Below are positions 47,244 to 56,874 of a DNA stretch of 64,000 bases, piece by piece. Below the pieces are notes generated by a model, which was given only the letters and a program-made list of their open reading frames with translations, searched no databases and was not told where the DNA came from. The stretch covers positions 186,001 to 250,000 of the forward strand of contig QPMI01000452.1 of the NCBI GenBank assembly GCA_004431415.1. The letters are read 5' to 3'. Source of the DNA: Cyanophora paradoxa. Taxonomy: Eukaryota > Glaucocystophyceae > Cyanophorales > Cyanophoraceae. How positions within the stretch are numbered: position 1 is the stretch's first letter; each line of letters begins with the position of its first letter. The position numbers were made by a program, and so were the translations under genes.

Positions 47244-48234
47244 GATTCGATGTTATATCAATAAAATCGATTAATTTATTTGAATTTTCACATGAATTTT
47301 CATATTTTTATATGCATTTTCAATTAATTTAATCGATGTTATATCGATAAACTCGATTAATCGATATTGTATCTTAATTGTAGTTAATCGGAATTATATG
47401 AATAACTTCGATTGATCTTAATTGAAATCCTAAATGAATCTAATCGGAATTATATCAATAAATTCGATTAAATCATGTTCTTTTCCGATTAAATTATTTA
47501 AATATTTAACTTTGTTACCATAAGTGGTCTAAGTTGACTCACTTTTCATAAACATTTTGAACTCTTAGTCTCCTTGAATTTCTTAAGATGACTCAACTTA
47601 GTCAACTTAGTCAACTTTGTTACCATAATCAATCAGGGTGGACTCACTTTTAGATCAACTTTGAAATTTCAAGCAAAATCAACTTATATTTCAAAAGTGG
47701 ATCTTCTAAGTGGACTCAATATGTTCACTTTGTGATACATGTTAGCTCAAATCCTTACTGTTTATGGTCAGGGTTGACTAAGTGGGGGGAGTTGACACAT
47801 TTTTTGAAATCCTTTTTAGAAAAGTTTAGGTCCCAAATATTTCCTGTGAAATTTGAGTCAACTCAACCCACTTAGTCAACCCTCCCATTGAATTCGTAAC
47901 AAAATCCATATACTTTTACTACTTTTACGATTAATATGAGTCAACCTTGAGTCCACTTAAATATAAATATAATATAATAGGGGGAATCTAGGGGAGATGC
48001 TGAGTTTTATTGTAAGGAAATCGAATAGTATTCGAAATACTTTACATTGCTTAATGTAGGGTGCATTCATATTTCGGCTACATCATACAGTAGAATTCTA
48101 TTGTAACAAAAGCTACTGTAGAAAGAAAATCATTGTAGAAAGCTATTGTAGGAAAGGATATATTATATCCTTTTTTAACGATTGCCATTGTAATAAAAAA
48201 GGTAAATCACCCTGATCATCATTATAGAAACCCA
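47244..48234. other. AT-rich non-coding left end of the viral block
   Basis: No gene is seen. Four degenerate repeats of (G/A)ATTATATCAATAAATTCGATTAA type lie at about 47,249, 47,336, 47,391 and 47,448. From 47,530 to 47,960 the word GTTGACT/AGTCAAC recurs many times in both orientations (for example AGTCAACTTAGTCAACTT and GGTTGACTAAGTGG). Near 48,090-48,160 there is a short ATTGTAGAAAGCT-type repeat. The layout suits a viral terminal or control region. Confidence 0.6.
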
Positions 48235-48633
48235 TCAAAACGGGAATCTATCATGTTTATGTCTCTCAGTCTTCTCAAATGTAAGGAAATTCATTGTTTT
48301 ATCGATCTCATCTGCAACTGCTTGTGTTTTATGCTGAGCTTCTTTACCACAACTGAATATATCAATTGCTAACATGCCTTCATTGGAATAACAATGAGCT
48401 GTACAATGGCTTTCATCTAATAGCAGAACCAATGCAAAACCAGGAGGTGATAGTTTTCCATCAAATATCTCACAATGTTTATGAACAATCCTAATGCCTT
48501 GTCTTAATACTGCTTGTTCTAGGGTTCTCATAATCCAATTTCCAAGAAAGCTCACATGCTCATAACCTGTTGCAATAGCTGTTTTAGCCTTGTAATCAAG
48601 CATAACATGGAAGCCCCTGTATTGAGTCTCCAT
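48235..48633 (-). CDS. speD: S-adenosylmethionine decarboxylase proenzyme (SpeD type), viral
   Basis: This enzyme makes decarboxylated S-adenosylmethionine, the aminopropyl donor for spermidine and spermine. The proenzyme cuts itself at a Glu-Ser bond and turns the serine into a pyruvoyl cofactor. The 132-residue product has the prokaryotic-type length. LLLDESHCTAHCYSNEG and IDIFSCG match the family's cleavage and Cys motifs: Glu74-Ser75 is the cut site, His80 lies five residues after it and Cys95 twenty after it, the same spacing as the catalytic Ser63/His68/Cys83 of the well-studied bacterial enzyme. The start is the only ATG in frame near the expected N-terminus. It is the outermost gene of the leftward viral block. 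Some relatives have changed substrate to arginine or ornithine, so activity on S-adenosylmethionine is likely but not certain. Confidence 0.85.
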   Translation of the reverse strand: METQYRGFHVMLDYKAKTAIATGYEHVSFLGNWIMRTLEQAVLRQGIRIVHKHCEIFDGKLSPPGFALVLLLDESHCTAHCYSNEGMLAIDIFSCGKEAQHKTQAVADEIDKTMNFLTFEKTERHKHDRFPF

Positions 48634-48662
48634 TAAGAATACCTTAGAAAAATTAATTAAAC

Positions 48663-48935
48663 CTAATCGAACCTAATGCAAACATCCCTATATTCCACTG
48701 TGATTGATGAAGTAGTCCTTTTTCTATAAGCCTGAGAATGCTTCTTGTTGCATTCTCTGCAACCTGATCCCTTCACATGATTAAAGGGATAGGTAAGGAT
48801 CACCTTGTTACACTGCAAACATCTAACAGATACTTTCTCTTGAGCTTTGATGTAATGTGTCTCACTGTAATCGAATTTATCTTTACCATGAACTGTCATA
48901 GCAGCATCAATAAACTTTTTTGTTTTACTATCCAT
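48663..48935 (-). CDS. Short DUF723-like zinc-binding protein, viral
   Basis: 90 residues. KKFIDAAMTVHGKDKFDYSE is followed by VRCLQCN and GSGCRECNKKH, i.e. two CxxC pairs. It is clearly related to the three repeats in the larger viral endonuclease at 61.9-62.8 kb (FIAKAIQVHGEKYDYSK, VCRICN), but has no nuclease part. It may be a stand-alone DNA-binding module or the remnant of a homing endonuclease. It lies 29 bp upstream of the decarboxylase gene, on the same strand. Confidence 0.65.
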   Translation of the reverse strand: MDSKTKKFIDAAMTVHGKDKFDYSETHYIKAQEKVSVRCLQCNKVILTYPFNHVKGSGCRECNKKHSQAYRKRTTSSITVEYRDVCIRFD

Positions 48936-48957
48936 ACTCTATATATAACCAATATTC

Positions 48958-49791
48958 TTATGGAGCAGTATCCTGTCCGAAAATGGGGAAATATCTATTT
49001 GTCCCATAGTACTCAGCATAGGTATTCTGCTTTGCAATAAAATCGGTTCTCTCAGCATATAATACACACTTGTATATACCAAACTTGGTGGCTCTTACCA
49101 GAAACTGATAGTCTTCCAAACCAAAATTGACTCCATGATAAGCAATCCCGAAATTATCATATGGGGTGATCACAACTGCAAAATTAGGAGTTCCACCCTC
49201 CACTTGACATACAGCATATACATCTGGTGGAATATCCACAACAACCTTGTAGTGGTCCCCAATCTCAACAAGAGAATCTACTACTGCTGTTTGTTCATTT
49301 ACAACAATTGGGAATATTTTGATTATATAGGGCGCATTCATGCTGGGGACATAGGTTCGAATTCTGGTGTTGGGATCAATGGGATTGGGTTGATCATTCA
49401 CAAATAAAGGCGCTCCAACAGCCCCACCAACCCGAAGACCATCACCAATATAAGCTCCCCCCGATTTGCAGTTAATAGCTCCCGACCTAGATTCAAAAGA
49501 ATAAGTAGACAGAGGATCTCCATAGCTATCTGGGTCTCCATAATGAGCAGAAAAGTTTGCATTGGTAACAAGTAGCTTAGTTGTCTTAACTATTCCATTA
49601 TTTTTATCACATCTGAGTTCCTGTAATCTCAGCTTGTGGGTGGAACCAAAGGTGTTCATTGTAGGTTGGACCTCTGTGGATTGGAGACCCTCTACATCAT
49701 CAAAGGTAGCATGCTGTAGAACATGGTTTGCTGGGGCAGCTAATGATAGCTGTGGTGTAATAATTCGTTCAAGTGGGGGTTGCTCAGCCAT
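48958..49791 (-). CDS. Viral virion-like protein, paralogue A
   Basis: 277 residues, function not recognised. It shares ordered blocks with its neighbour at 49.8-50.7 kb: DDVEGLQSTE against DEVRGLESTE, LQELRCDKNNGIVKTTKLLV against VKELRADKNSGVVKTTRLLV (each followed by TNANF), and SGGAYIGDGLRVGG against SGGAFIGGGCRVSG. The rest is beta-strand-rich with no membrane segment. Position beside the fibre gene suggests a virion surface or fibre-associated protein; that is inference. The start ATG is directly preceded by an AT-rich stretch. Confidence 0.65.
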   Translation of the reverse strand: MAEQPPLERIITPQLSLAAPANHVLQHATFDDVEGLQSTEVQPTMNTFGSTHKLRLQELRCDKNNGIVKTTKLLVTNANFSAHYGDPDSYGDPLSTYSFESRSGAINCKSGGAYIGDGLRVGGAVGAPLFVNDQPNPIDPNTRIRTYVPSMNAPYIIKIFPIVVNEQTAVVDSLVEIGDHYKVVVDIPPDVYAVCQVEGGTPNFAVVITPYDNFGIAYHGVNFGLEDYQFLVRATKFGIYKCVLYAERTDFIAKQNTYAEYYGTNRYFPIFGQDTAP

Positions 49792-49814
49792 TTTACATTA
49801 AAGGGATATATCTT

Positions 49815-50669
49815 TTATGGGGTTGGGTCATCAATTACATCTAATTCTTGGTAAAATCCTGTTGTGAATATATCAGCAACATTTACCCCACGGAGTGCTG
49901 AAACAGCTGCTATATCTGTTCTCAGTCCCATAATCATAGTATTGTAAACTCCAACCTCAGTGACATACAAATCATAAGTAAATGTCAGATTGTTATAAAC
50001 ACAATATCCCCGACCAAAATGGTTGGATGCTTGAACAAAGAATAGGTAATTGTGACCTTGTTGGTTATTATTTGCTCTACACATTGAGAGCATTGCTGTG
50101 GGAAGAGGAATATTCCTTCTCACTCGATCAGTTCCTGTAATAGAAACCAATTCTGAATTTTCAAGAGTGACAGATGATGCAACATAGAAATGCAGAAAAG
50201 GTTGCTGTGCAACTGGTGTATAGAACCGAATTCTTTGTGGGTTCTCAGCATTTTGTTCAAGAGTATCTGGGACATCATTGTAGGAAACAGAGGATGAAAG
50301 CTGACCTGAAACTCTGCAACCACCACCAATAAAAGCTCCTCCTGATCTCACAGTTACAGCAGCAGAATTCTTATCGAAATCCAGGGCTTTCAGATCAACA
50401 CTGTAAGCATCAGGACCTCCATTGGTAGGTTGGAAGAAGTTTGCATTAGTCACAAGAAGTCGAGTTGTTTTCACCACACCAGAATTCTTATCAGCTCTCA
50501 GCTCTTTAACTCGAATAATCGAATTTTTATCAAAGGAGTTACCATTGGAATTGGGTCTCTCTGTGGATTCTAAACCACGAACCTCATCATTTACTTCATG
50601 CTGGCGAAAATGCATTGCAGGGGATCCAAGGGAATATATAGGCAGTTGAACTCGATTATATTCACCCAT
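49815..50669 (-). CDS. Viral virion-like protein, paralogue B
   Basis: The second member of the pair. The frame is open from 50,711, but the better start is the ATG at 50,669 (MGEYNRVQLPIYSLG), because it aligns with the start of paralogue A and removes a hydrophobic leader that overlaps the neighbouring gene's stop. About 284 residues, with the conserved blocks described for paralogue A and a divergent C-terminal half. The duplication and divergence suggest different surface contacts on one kind of virion part. No enzyme motif is seen. Confidence 0.65.
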   Translation of the reverse strand: MGEYNRVQLPIYSLGSPAMHFRQHEVNDEVRGLESTERPNSNGNSFDKNSIIRVKELRADKNSGVVKTTRLLVTNANFFQPTNGGPDAYSVDLKALDFDKNSAAVTVRSGGAFIGGGCRVSGQLSSSVSYNDVPDTLEQNAENPQRIRFYTPVAQQPFLHFYVASSVTLENSELVSITGTDRVRRNIPLPTAMLSMCRANNNQQGHNYLFFVQASNHFGRGYCVYNNLTFTYDLYVTEVGVYNTMIMGLRTDIAAVSALRGVNVADIFTTGFYQELDVIDDPTP

Positions 50670-50707
50670 TGCTTCTTTTACTAAGAAGGAAAGAAAAATA
50701 AACTCCA

Positions 50708-51013
50708 TCAAGCCAAAGAGATTAAATTCGATCCAAGGGATTGGTAAACAGTTGAAAGAACTTGTAGGTTGGATGTCATTGCTTTAATGTTGTTATCACA
50801 CTCATTGTATTTGGCAACAGGGTCACCATATGCAGCTTGAGCAAGGACATTAACCAATAGAGACTTATACTCATTAACAACTGGTGAGAGCTTGTTGGTT
50901 TGCTGAATCGTTTTTTCAACTGTTTGCAGTGCGTTTACAAGCTTGATTGTATCAAAAGCAAGAGCAACAGGCTCAGTAGAATAGGAGGTTCCACCAAGTG
51001 GATAGGTCGCCAT
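50708..51013 (-). CDS. Small viral protein with helical core, unrecognised
   Basis: 101 residues, MATYPLGGTSYSTEPVALAF followed by mostly amphipathic helix with KLVNALQTVEKTIQQTNKL. It starts directly after the fibre gene's stop codon: the stop and the ATG are within the sequence GTATAATAAATGG. Its tight packing between the fibre gene and the paralogue pair suggests a small virion or chaperone component. Confidence 0.6.
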   Translation of the reverse strand: MATYPLGGTSYSTEPVALAFDTIKLVNALQTVEKTIQQTNKLSPVVNEYKSLLVNVLAQAAYGDPVAKYNECDNNIKAMTSNLQVLSTVYQSLGSNLISLA

Positions 51014-51016
51014 TTA

Positions 51017-53099
51017 TTATACTGTGACATTTTTAATTTGGTCTATTTGATATTGTAGACTCTTGCATTTCTGAGACAACTCCTTCACAGCCTCTATGAG
51101 AACTGGAACCAATCCTGTGTATTCAAGAGATAGATAACCATCATCTGGTTTCACATTCACAATCTCTGGTATAACCTTTTGGACATCTTGTGCAATTAAA
51201 CCTAATTTCGCTCCATCTTTCTCATTTCCAATTCGTTTAAAACTCACTCCTTCTAATTTCTCAATTGCTGAAAGAGCGCCTGTTATCTTTTTGATATCAG
51301 TTTTGTATCTTATATCACTTGCTTGTGTTAGATAACCTCCTATCCACATCCAACCCCCATGATACATGTAACAAATATCAGTATCTTGTTCATTTCGGAA
51401 TACAAGGGGAATATCTCCCCTTCCTTTCAAATATGTAGAACCATTGTTACCGAAATGAATTCGATTATATCCATCACTGGAATTAAACCAACTTCCCACA
51501 GTGCCTGTTAAAAGATTTGGTTTACTATAAACATTATTCCAATGAATATAACCGGTGTGACCTCCATAACTATGTCCAACCCAAATTTTCATGTAACTTA
51601 TACCCATAATATGAACTCTTCCAATCTTTGGTCTAATCCGAATAGTCAAAAATCGATTACCGAGATGTATAGGAACATTATTTAAACCGCTGTGGTTACT
51701 GTCAGGAGATGTGGCGTATGGTTGATAACTATTCACTGATGTAATAAAAACTTCATTTCCTTGTCGATTTACTCCCCAAATTTCAAAAAGTCGTGAGTTT
51801 GTCCAAGGTAGATAAGTTAAAAACGCTGTTCCTGTGTGATATCCTTCTGGAATATCGAAGTCAATCCAAGCGGTAGAAGTTTGGTCATCATATTGCTTAT
51901 TATAAACGTAAGAACCATAATTATAATATGGATCCCATGATGAACTCCATGCCCACTCCCAATCGTTATAAGAACATCTATTAAATTCAATACCTCCTAC
52001 TGCTTTATCTACTGTGTGAAACTTTGGGACATCATTACCGTTTATTTGGAGTTTGGTGGTTGCATTAATAGTAGGTGCTGTAATAGTATTATTCACCCAA
52101 AAGTTACCATTGTTATAAGATTTTAAAATGGCTGTATCTGCTGAGTTTCTGAATTCAATTGACACACCATCACCATTTGGTCTCCCTCGTATATATGTGC
52201 AATCGCCATTACCAAACCAAATTCGTTCTACTGCATCTGTTGATTTTAACCATGTATTTGTTGCCCATGTTGCCGTTCCTGGGAGGTCTGCGGCTGAATA
52301 AAATGACGGTTTACTAAAAATATTATCCCAACTGAGAAAACCAACCTCATTATCAGTTGCTCTTTGTCTACTCCAACCAAAAACCCCTGTGAGATGAATG
52401 CGACCTTTTCGACCTTGAATATAAATATATTTGTAAAACTCACAATTAATTGAGACAAACAAGATAGTATTATTTGTTCCATCATGATTAACTGACTGTA
52501 TTCCTTGATAATCATTTACTCGTTTTAAGAAATGTTGATATCCATTAGTTGTTTGCCCATAGATATCGAAATATCTGCCATTATACCAAGGCATATGCTG
52601 AATATAAAATGATTTCATGCCTGTGGGGACAGTCCACCTCATAAAGCAACCACTACAGTCCTCATCATTTTGTGGTGTTGTATAACATCCTGTTTGTCCT
52701 GTTCTTGGTGACCAATTCAAAGTCCAATTATTTGCGCTGCGATCTGTCGAAACACTATCTAATTGATCAAATTCGAAACCTTTCGGTATTGTGGTTCCAC
52801 CAATTTGTAGAGTGGTAGCATTCACAGTTCCATTGACAGTTCCACCTGAAAGAGGTAAATAATTTGCAAGAGCTGTTGTTAACTCTGCATCTGTTGTATA
52901 GCTGCTTAAATCTGCTGTAGTAAGATACCCTTTATTGGTAAGGTAATCATCTGTGACCACACCTGAAAGGGTGGTATTGTGTAAGTTCTTTGCTGCCATC
53001 CTCTGATTGACTTCTAAGGCTCCACCTGATGTCGTTTTAATCCATGCAATCTCACATTTCCCATGATCATCTGTGGGTTGTCCTGCAACTGGAAGGTAG
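51017..53099 (-). CDS. Tail-fibre-like protein, C-terminal part with S74 chaperone domain
   Basis: A 660-codon frame from the ATG at 52,999, with the same frame open upstream to about 53,099. Two related modules of about 240 residues follow one another, each with a W-N-Y-x-Y-like middle and an LSWDNIFSKP or IHWNNVYSKP block. The last 100 residues form a peptidase S74 (endosialidase-type intramolecular chaperone) domain: SDIRYKTDI with the Ser-Lys cleavage dyad (Ser561 and Lys566), LGLIAQDVQKVIPEIV, LSLEYTGLVPVLIEAVKEL, and a short coiled coil. Such domains trimerise fibres and then cut themselves off. The upstream sequence CEIAWIKTTSGGALEVNQRM repeats a block found inside the preceding frame, which argues that this is one protein with the next entry, split by a one-base frame change near 53,100. 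Confidence 0.85.
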
Positions 53100-53100
53100 T

Positions 53101-55872
53101 TTACAACTTTCTCCTTGTAAACACAATTTTAGGTCTTGCTCCATCATATGGGTCTTGATCTGTTACATTAACTTGAATTGCTGCTGAAAAATTGGCTACT
53201 TGTCCTGTTTCTCCTGGGTGATAATTCGTTACATAGATACTGGGGAAAGTATCATTAACTCCCACATTAAAATCGCCATCATAATCTCCATTAACAATTG
53301 GATCCCTGGGTAATCTTACTGCAAGAGTTCCCTCCATTGGAGTGCCTGTTTGACCTGTAAAAGACCCATTGAGACTTACATAATGATCATTCAAAAATAG
53401 TCTTTCAGGTGTATTACTCGATTGGTAAAGTGTGACTCCATTAAAAACGTTTCCAATTGCATTCAATTGTGCGAAAACTGGCTGGTCATCAATTTCTTCC
53501 CATGGGTGCCTGTGGTTGCTATTTGTAATCTCTGAATAATCATGAGTGTGTGAATCTGGTGGAAAGGTTAATGGTGGATTCGTGATATGCTCCCATAAAT
53601 GTGTATGGGCGAAATCTGTTATTTGATCTTTTGTGTGAGTATGGGCAAAATCTGTTATTTGATCTTTTGTGTGAGTATGTGCGAAATCTGTGATTTGATC
53701 TTTTGTGTGAGTATGTGCGAAATCTGTAATATCCGCTTTTGTGTGTTTTTGGTTTGCTAACCAATCTAAGACAACATTAGAAGTAGGATGATGTGGAAGA
53801 TTTGCATTTTCGGTAACTGTGAGATTTTCAATAAATACATTGCTCGAATTAATTTTAAGATCTTCATTATTCAATACGGGCTGCGTATTCGGAAATCCAT
53901 ACAATAATTGTATATAATATCTAACCGCGTTCTTTTCTTCAATAGATAACGCACGATTGAAAACGATAATTTCGGCAAGATCTCCATTAGCAACAGAAGA
54001 ACCAAATGATGCAAAATTAGAAGGTGGAAGAAAATCACCCGATGATGTTCCAATATCAAATCCACCCATTCCTACGACAATTTGCTCTGAGGAAACAGTG
54101 AAATCCCAATAATTCCACGAATTATAAGTATATGATGCATCGAATAATGGAGGAGTTGCATTTTCTATATCGTTTTGAATTTGTAGTGAAACACCAAACT
54201 TTTGATTTTTACAACCATATCCAATCCAATTTTGATAAGAACTATCCCTTATACTCAACATATAAGAAGGATTTGTTGTATTGATCCTACCTATAAAGAA
54301 TAATGTAAGACCTAATGACCAATCTATTGAAACACTATTCCTATAAGCCATGTTTAATTCTTTCCCAATCGAAATTTGATTGTTCAGGGTTGCATTCAAA
54401 TAATAATAAACAGTTTCCCAATTTGAATAATTTGTAAGATATGGTATCTGTGTAGTAACTCTGTTATATATCTGACCTTGATAATATATCAACTGACCAT
54501 GTTGACCTGATGCTTTCCATGCAAATATACAATTTGGAATAATTGGGGCTGGATCAATGACAGTAGTAACAGCATAGTAAGGTCTATAAAGTATTTGTAT
54601 AGTGTTTTGTGTTCCGATTGTTATATTTCGATACACTGTAAGATTACTTGTGTAAATATCATCTGCCCATAGTTTTCTTGTCCAAATGTTACTTGCCCAT
54701 AGGTTACTTGTATAAAGGTTACTGGTGTAGATATTGGAAGTGACTGTAAGGTTTGTGTCATTTTTGATCACAAAAAGAGAAAGAATATTTGTGAGTTCAC
54801 CTTCATCAATATATCCTTGCTCTTCTAGATAATCCTCTGTGACTACTCTCGAAATGCTCTCATTGTGTATGTTTTTTGCAGCCATTCTTTGATTGGCTTC
54901 AAGAACCCCACCATAATTCGTTTTAATCCATGCAAGCTCTGCCCTTCCATAATTATCATTTGCAGTTCCCACTATGGGAATGTAGGAATACTTATCTCGA
55001 CTGAAAACTATCATTGGTCTTGAACCATCTAAACTGCTTACATCTGCTACATGAACCTGTATAGCAGAGTTGTAATTTTGGTAGGTTGCTGGATCTGTTG
55101 GGACTCTGAATGTATCTGTGGGAATGTCAGCCTCCATGTAGCTTGACACAAAGATATTTGGTATGGTTGCTCCTGGTGGTGGTGGGGTTTCAAAAGAGCC
55201 TGGTAATGTCCTAATATGAAGTGGTCCTCTCATAGCTGAATTTGCAAGTGTCCCATTCACATGAACATAGTGTTCATTCAAAAAGATCCTTTCAGGGACA
55301 TTGCAAGTCTGGTAAAGAGAAACCCCTAGGGTTGCCAAAGGCTCCACTTTTGCAAACTCTGGTTGGTCATTAATCTCATCCCAAGTGTGTTCATGTTTGA
55401 TTGGTGGAAATTCTTCTGGTATTCCATCAATTTCTCCCCAATCATGCCTGTGATCCTCTGGTGGATACTTTTGAGGTTTGCCTAAGATCTCATCCCAATC
55501 ATGATTGTGATCCTCTGGGGGATACTTTGCAGGTTTATTATTAATTTGTTCATAATCTGGAAAGAATTCCCAAATCTCTGGGCGAAATCCATCAGGTAAT
55601 AATTCTTCATGGGGTTCATATGGTTGCTCATAATCAACAGCTGGTGGATCATGACCATCTGGTAAATACTCCTCATCAGGTTCATAGTTCTGCTCATACT
55701 CAAACTCTTGTGGATCTAAGCCATCTGGTAGTATCTCCTCCTCATTGGGATCATATTGATCGTATTCATATTCTTGTGGGTCAAAACCATCTGGTAAATA
55801 TTCTTCCTCATCTGGAACGAATTGATATTCATCAAGCTCTAATATATCGACTTCAGGAGGTAAATACTGCTC
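53101..55872 (-). CDS. Tail-fibre-like protein, middle part: acidic repeats, LamG-like and HxH repeats
   Basis: The frame is open from about 55,872 with no ATG before 55,350. From the N-terminal side it has four acidic repeats around EEYLPDGFDPQEYEYDQ (55,860-55,560), then PPEDHxHDW(D/G)EI repeats (55,550-55,380) of the type seen in phage tail fibres, a block VPERIFLNEHYVHVNG, Asn/Trp-rich TSNLYTSNLWASNIW repeats (about 54,650-54,740), a LamG/concanavalin-like domain (about 54,600-53,880, ending GDLAEIIVFNRALS), four FAHTHTKDQITD repeats (53,600-53,750), and a second copy of the PERLFLNDHYVSLNG block. The domains point to host-cell attachment. Both ends run into frame breaks that join it to the flanking entries. 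Confidence 0.8.
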   Translation of the reverse strand, partial: EQYLPPEVDILELDEYQFVPDEEEYLPDGFDPQEYEYDQYDPNEEEILPDGLDPQEFEYEQNYEPDEEYLPDGHDPPAVDYEQPYEPHEELLPDGFRPEIWEFFPDYEQINNKPAKYPPEDHNHDWDEILGKPQKYPPEDHRHDWGEIDGIPEEFPPIKHEHTWDEINDQPEFAKVEPLATLGVSLYQTCNVPERIFLNEHYVHVNGTLANSAMRGPLHIRTLPGSFETPPPPGATIPNIFVSSYMEADIPTDTFRVPTDPATYQNYNSAIQVHVADVSSLDGSRPMIVFSRDKYSYIPIVGTANDNYGRAELAWIKTNYGGVLEANQRMAAKNIHNESISRVVTEDYLEEQGYIDEGELTNILSLFVIKNDTNLTVTSNIYTSNLYTSNLWASNIWTRKLWADDIYTSNLTVYRNITIGTQNTIQILYRPYYAVTTVIDPAPIIPNCIFAWKASGQHGQLIYYQGQIYNRVTTQIPYLTNYSNWETVYYYLNATLNNQISIGKELNMAYRNSVSIDWSLGLTLFFIGRINTTNPSYMLSIRDSSYQNWIGYGCKNQKFGVSLQIQNDIENATPPLFDASYTYNSWNYWDFTVSSEQIVVGMGGFDIGTSSGDFLPPSNFASFGSSVANGDLAEIIVFNRALSIEEKNAVRYYIQLLYGFPNTQPVLNNEDLKINSSNVFIENLTVTENANLPHHPTSNVVLDWLANQKHTKADITDFAHTHTKDQITDFAHTHTKDQITDFAHTHTKDQITDFAHTHLWEHITNPPLTFPPDSHTHDYSEITNSNHRHPWEEIDDQPVFAQLNAIGNVFNGVTLYQSSNTPERLFLNDHYVSLNGSFTGQTGTPMEGTLAVRLPRDPIVNGDYDGDFNVGVNDTFPSIYVTNYHPGETGQVANFSAAIQVNVTDQDPYDGARPKIVFTRRKL

Positions 55873-55874
55873 AT

Positions 55875-56831
55875 CTATTTGCTTTCTGGTTCAATTATAG
55901 GTTTATTGCGAACTTGCTCCCAACTCACAATATGCTGCCCAAAGGCTACATCTTCAGTTGCTGTGTATTCTCTTCCAGGCTGCTTCTTTGGTGTTAAATC
56001 GGGAGGTCCATTGGGAAATGGAATAGGGAATGGGACAGTAGGTCCATTGGGACCATAATGCTCAATGATTTCTCTTAGGGTTTTCTCACTAACAAGCTTC
56101 TCACCATTTGCATACACATTGCTGCCATGGATATTTCGCCATTGCCTGGTTCGAATTCCAAGGTCTTTCACATTGCTATACAAAGGCAAAAGGTGCCTAT
56201 CCATTTCGACTAGATCAGGATGTAAATGGATTGCTACTGGTTGACTGGGGCTACTGTTGATTGTAATTGATGGCTTTTTTTGATGGACATCTTTTGGAGT
56301 AAAAAACCCAAAAGGCTCATTCCTCGCAAAGTCATATGTAATATCCTTGGGGTATACATCATTTGTGTAGGAGACCTGATTTGTATTGGCAATGGGACCC
56401 ACTTGCAATACTTGGGGGACCTCAGCTTTTGCAGTGCTGCCCTCATTGTAAATTCGCAAAGCTGTGTTCTGTTTGCCCTGCTCATCTTGAACATTGAAAA
56501 TCAATCGACCACTATCAAACCTGGAAGGTATATCTGGATGGGTGCCACTGGTTTTTAGTTTCCTAGGTCTCCTTCTTGTTGCTTTGATCTCTGCCACTTG
56601 GTTTGCTTTCACATTACCCAAACTAAAAGCAACACTGACATCCTCTTTATCTGGATCGGTTTGATTCACAGATAAAGCATGCTCCCTTGATTGAGTCTTT
56701 GATGAATTATCAGAGCTGTGGTCAATTGAAACTGAACCCTTTACTTTAATATTATCAAAGTTCACATGCTTGGTGCTGCTTGCATTATCATCTTGAATGG
56801 TTTCTAGATTGGGTGGGTAATTGAAGCTCAT
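55875..56831 (-). CDS. Tail-fibre-like protein, N-terminal part
   Basis: 318 residues from the ATG at 56,831. The N-terminal half is polar with basic RRRPRKLK. Later blocks are RLIFNVQDEQGKQNTALRIY and IHLHPDLVEMDRHLLPLYSN with LGIRTRQWRNIHGSNVYANG, a pattern common in viral and phage fibre proteins. It ends SWEQVRNKPIIEPESK-stop; W-(E/D)-x-(I/V)-xxKP is the start of the tail-fibre repeat that continues, one base back, in the next frame. A 44-bp gap separates its start from the divergent patatin gene, so a shared promoter region is likely. Confidence 0.75.
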   Translation of the reverse strand: MSFNYPPNLETIQDDNASSTKHVNFDNIKVKGSVSIDHSSDNSSKTQSREHALSVNQTDPDKEDVSVAFSLGNVKANQVAEIKATRRRPRKLKTSGTHPDIPSRFDSGRLIFNVQDEQGKQNTALRIYNEGSTAKAEVPQVLQVGPIANTNQVSYTNDVYPKDITYDFARNEPFGFFTPKDVHQKKPSITINSSPSQPVAIHLHPDLVEMDRHLLPLYSNVKDLGIRTRQWRNIHGSNVYANGEKLVSEKTLREIIEHYGPNGPTVPFPIPFPNGPPDLTPKKQPGREYTATEDVAFGQHIVSWEQVRNKPIIEPESK

Positions 56832-56874
56832 GGCTTTTACTATATGGATTTATAAAATTCCTGATAAGTAAAAG

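Noticed and set aside
53101-55875. Confident call of programmed -1 frameshifting in the fibre gene
   Set aside because: The sites are not classic slippery heptamers, and the same kind of one-base loss occurs in unrelated genes nearby, which points to sequence error.
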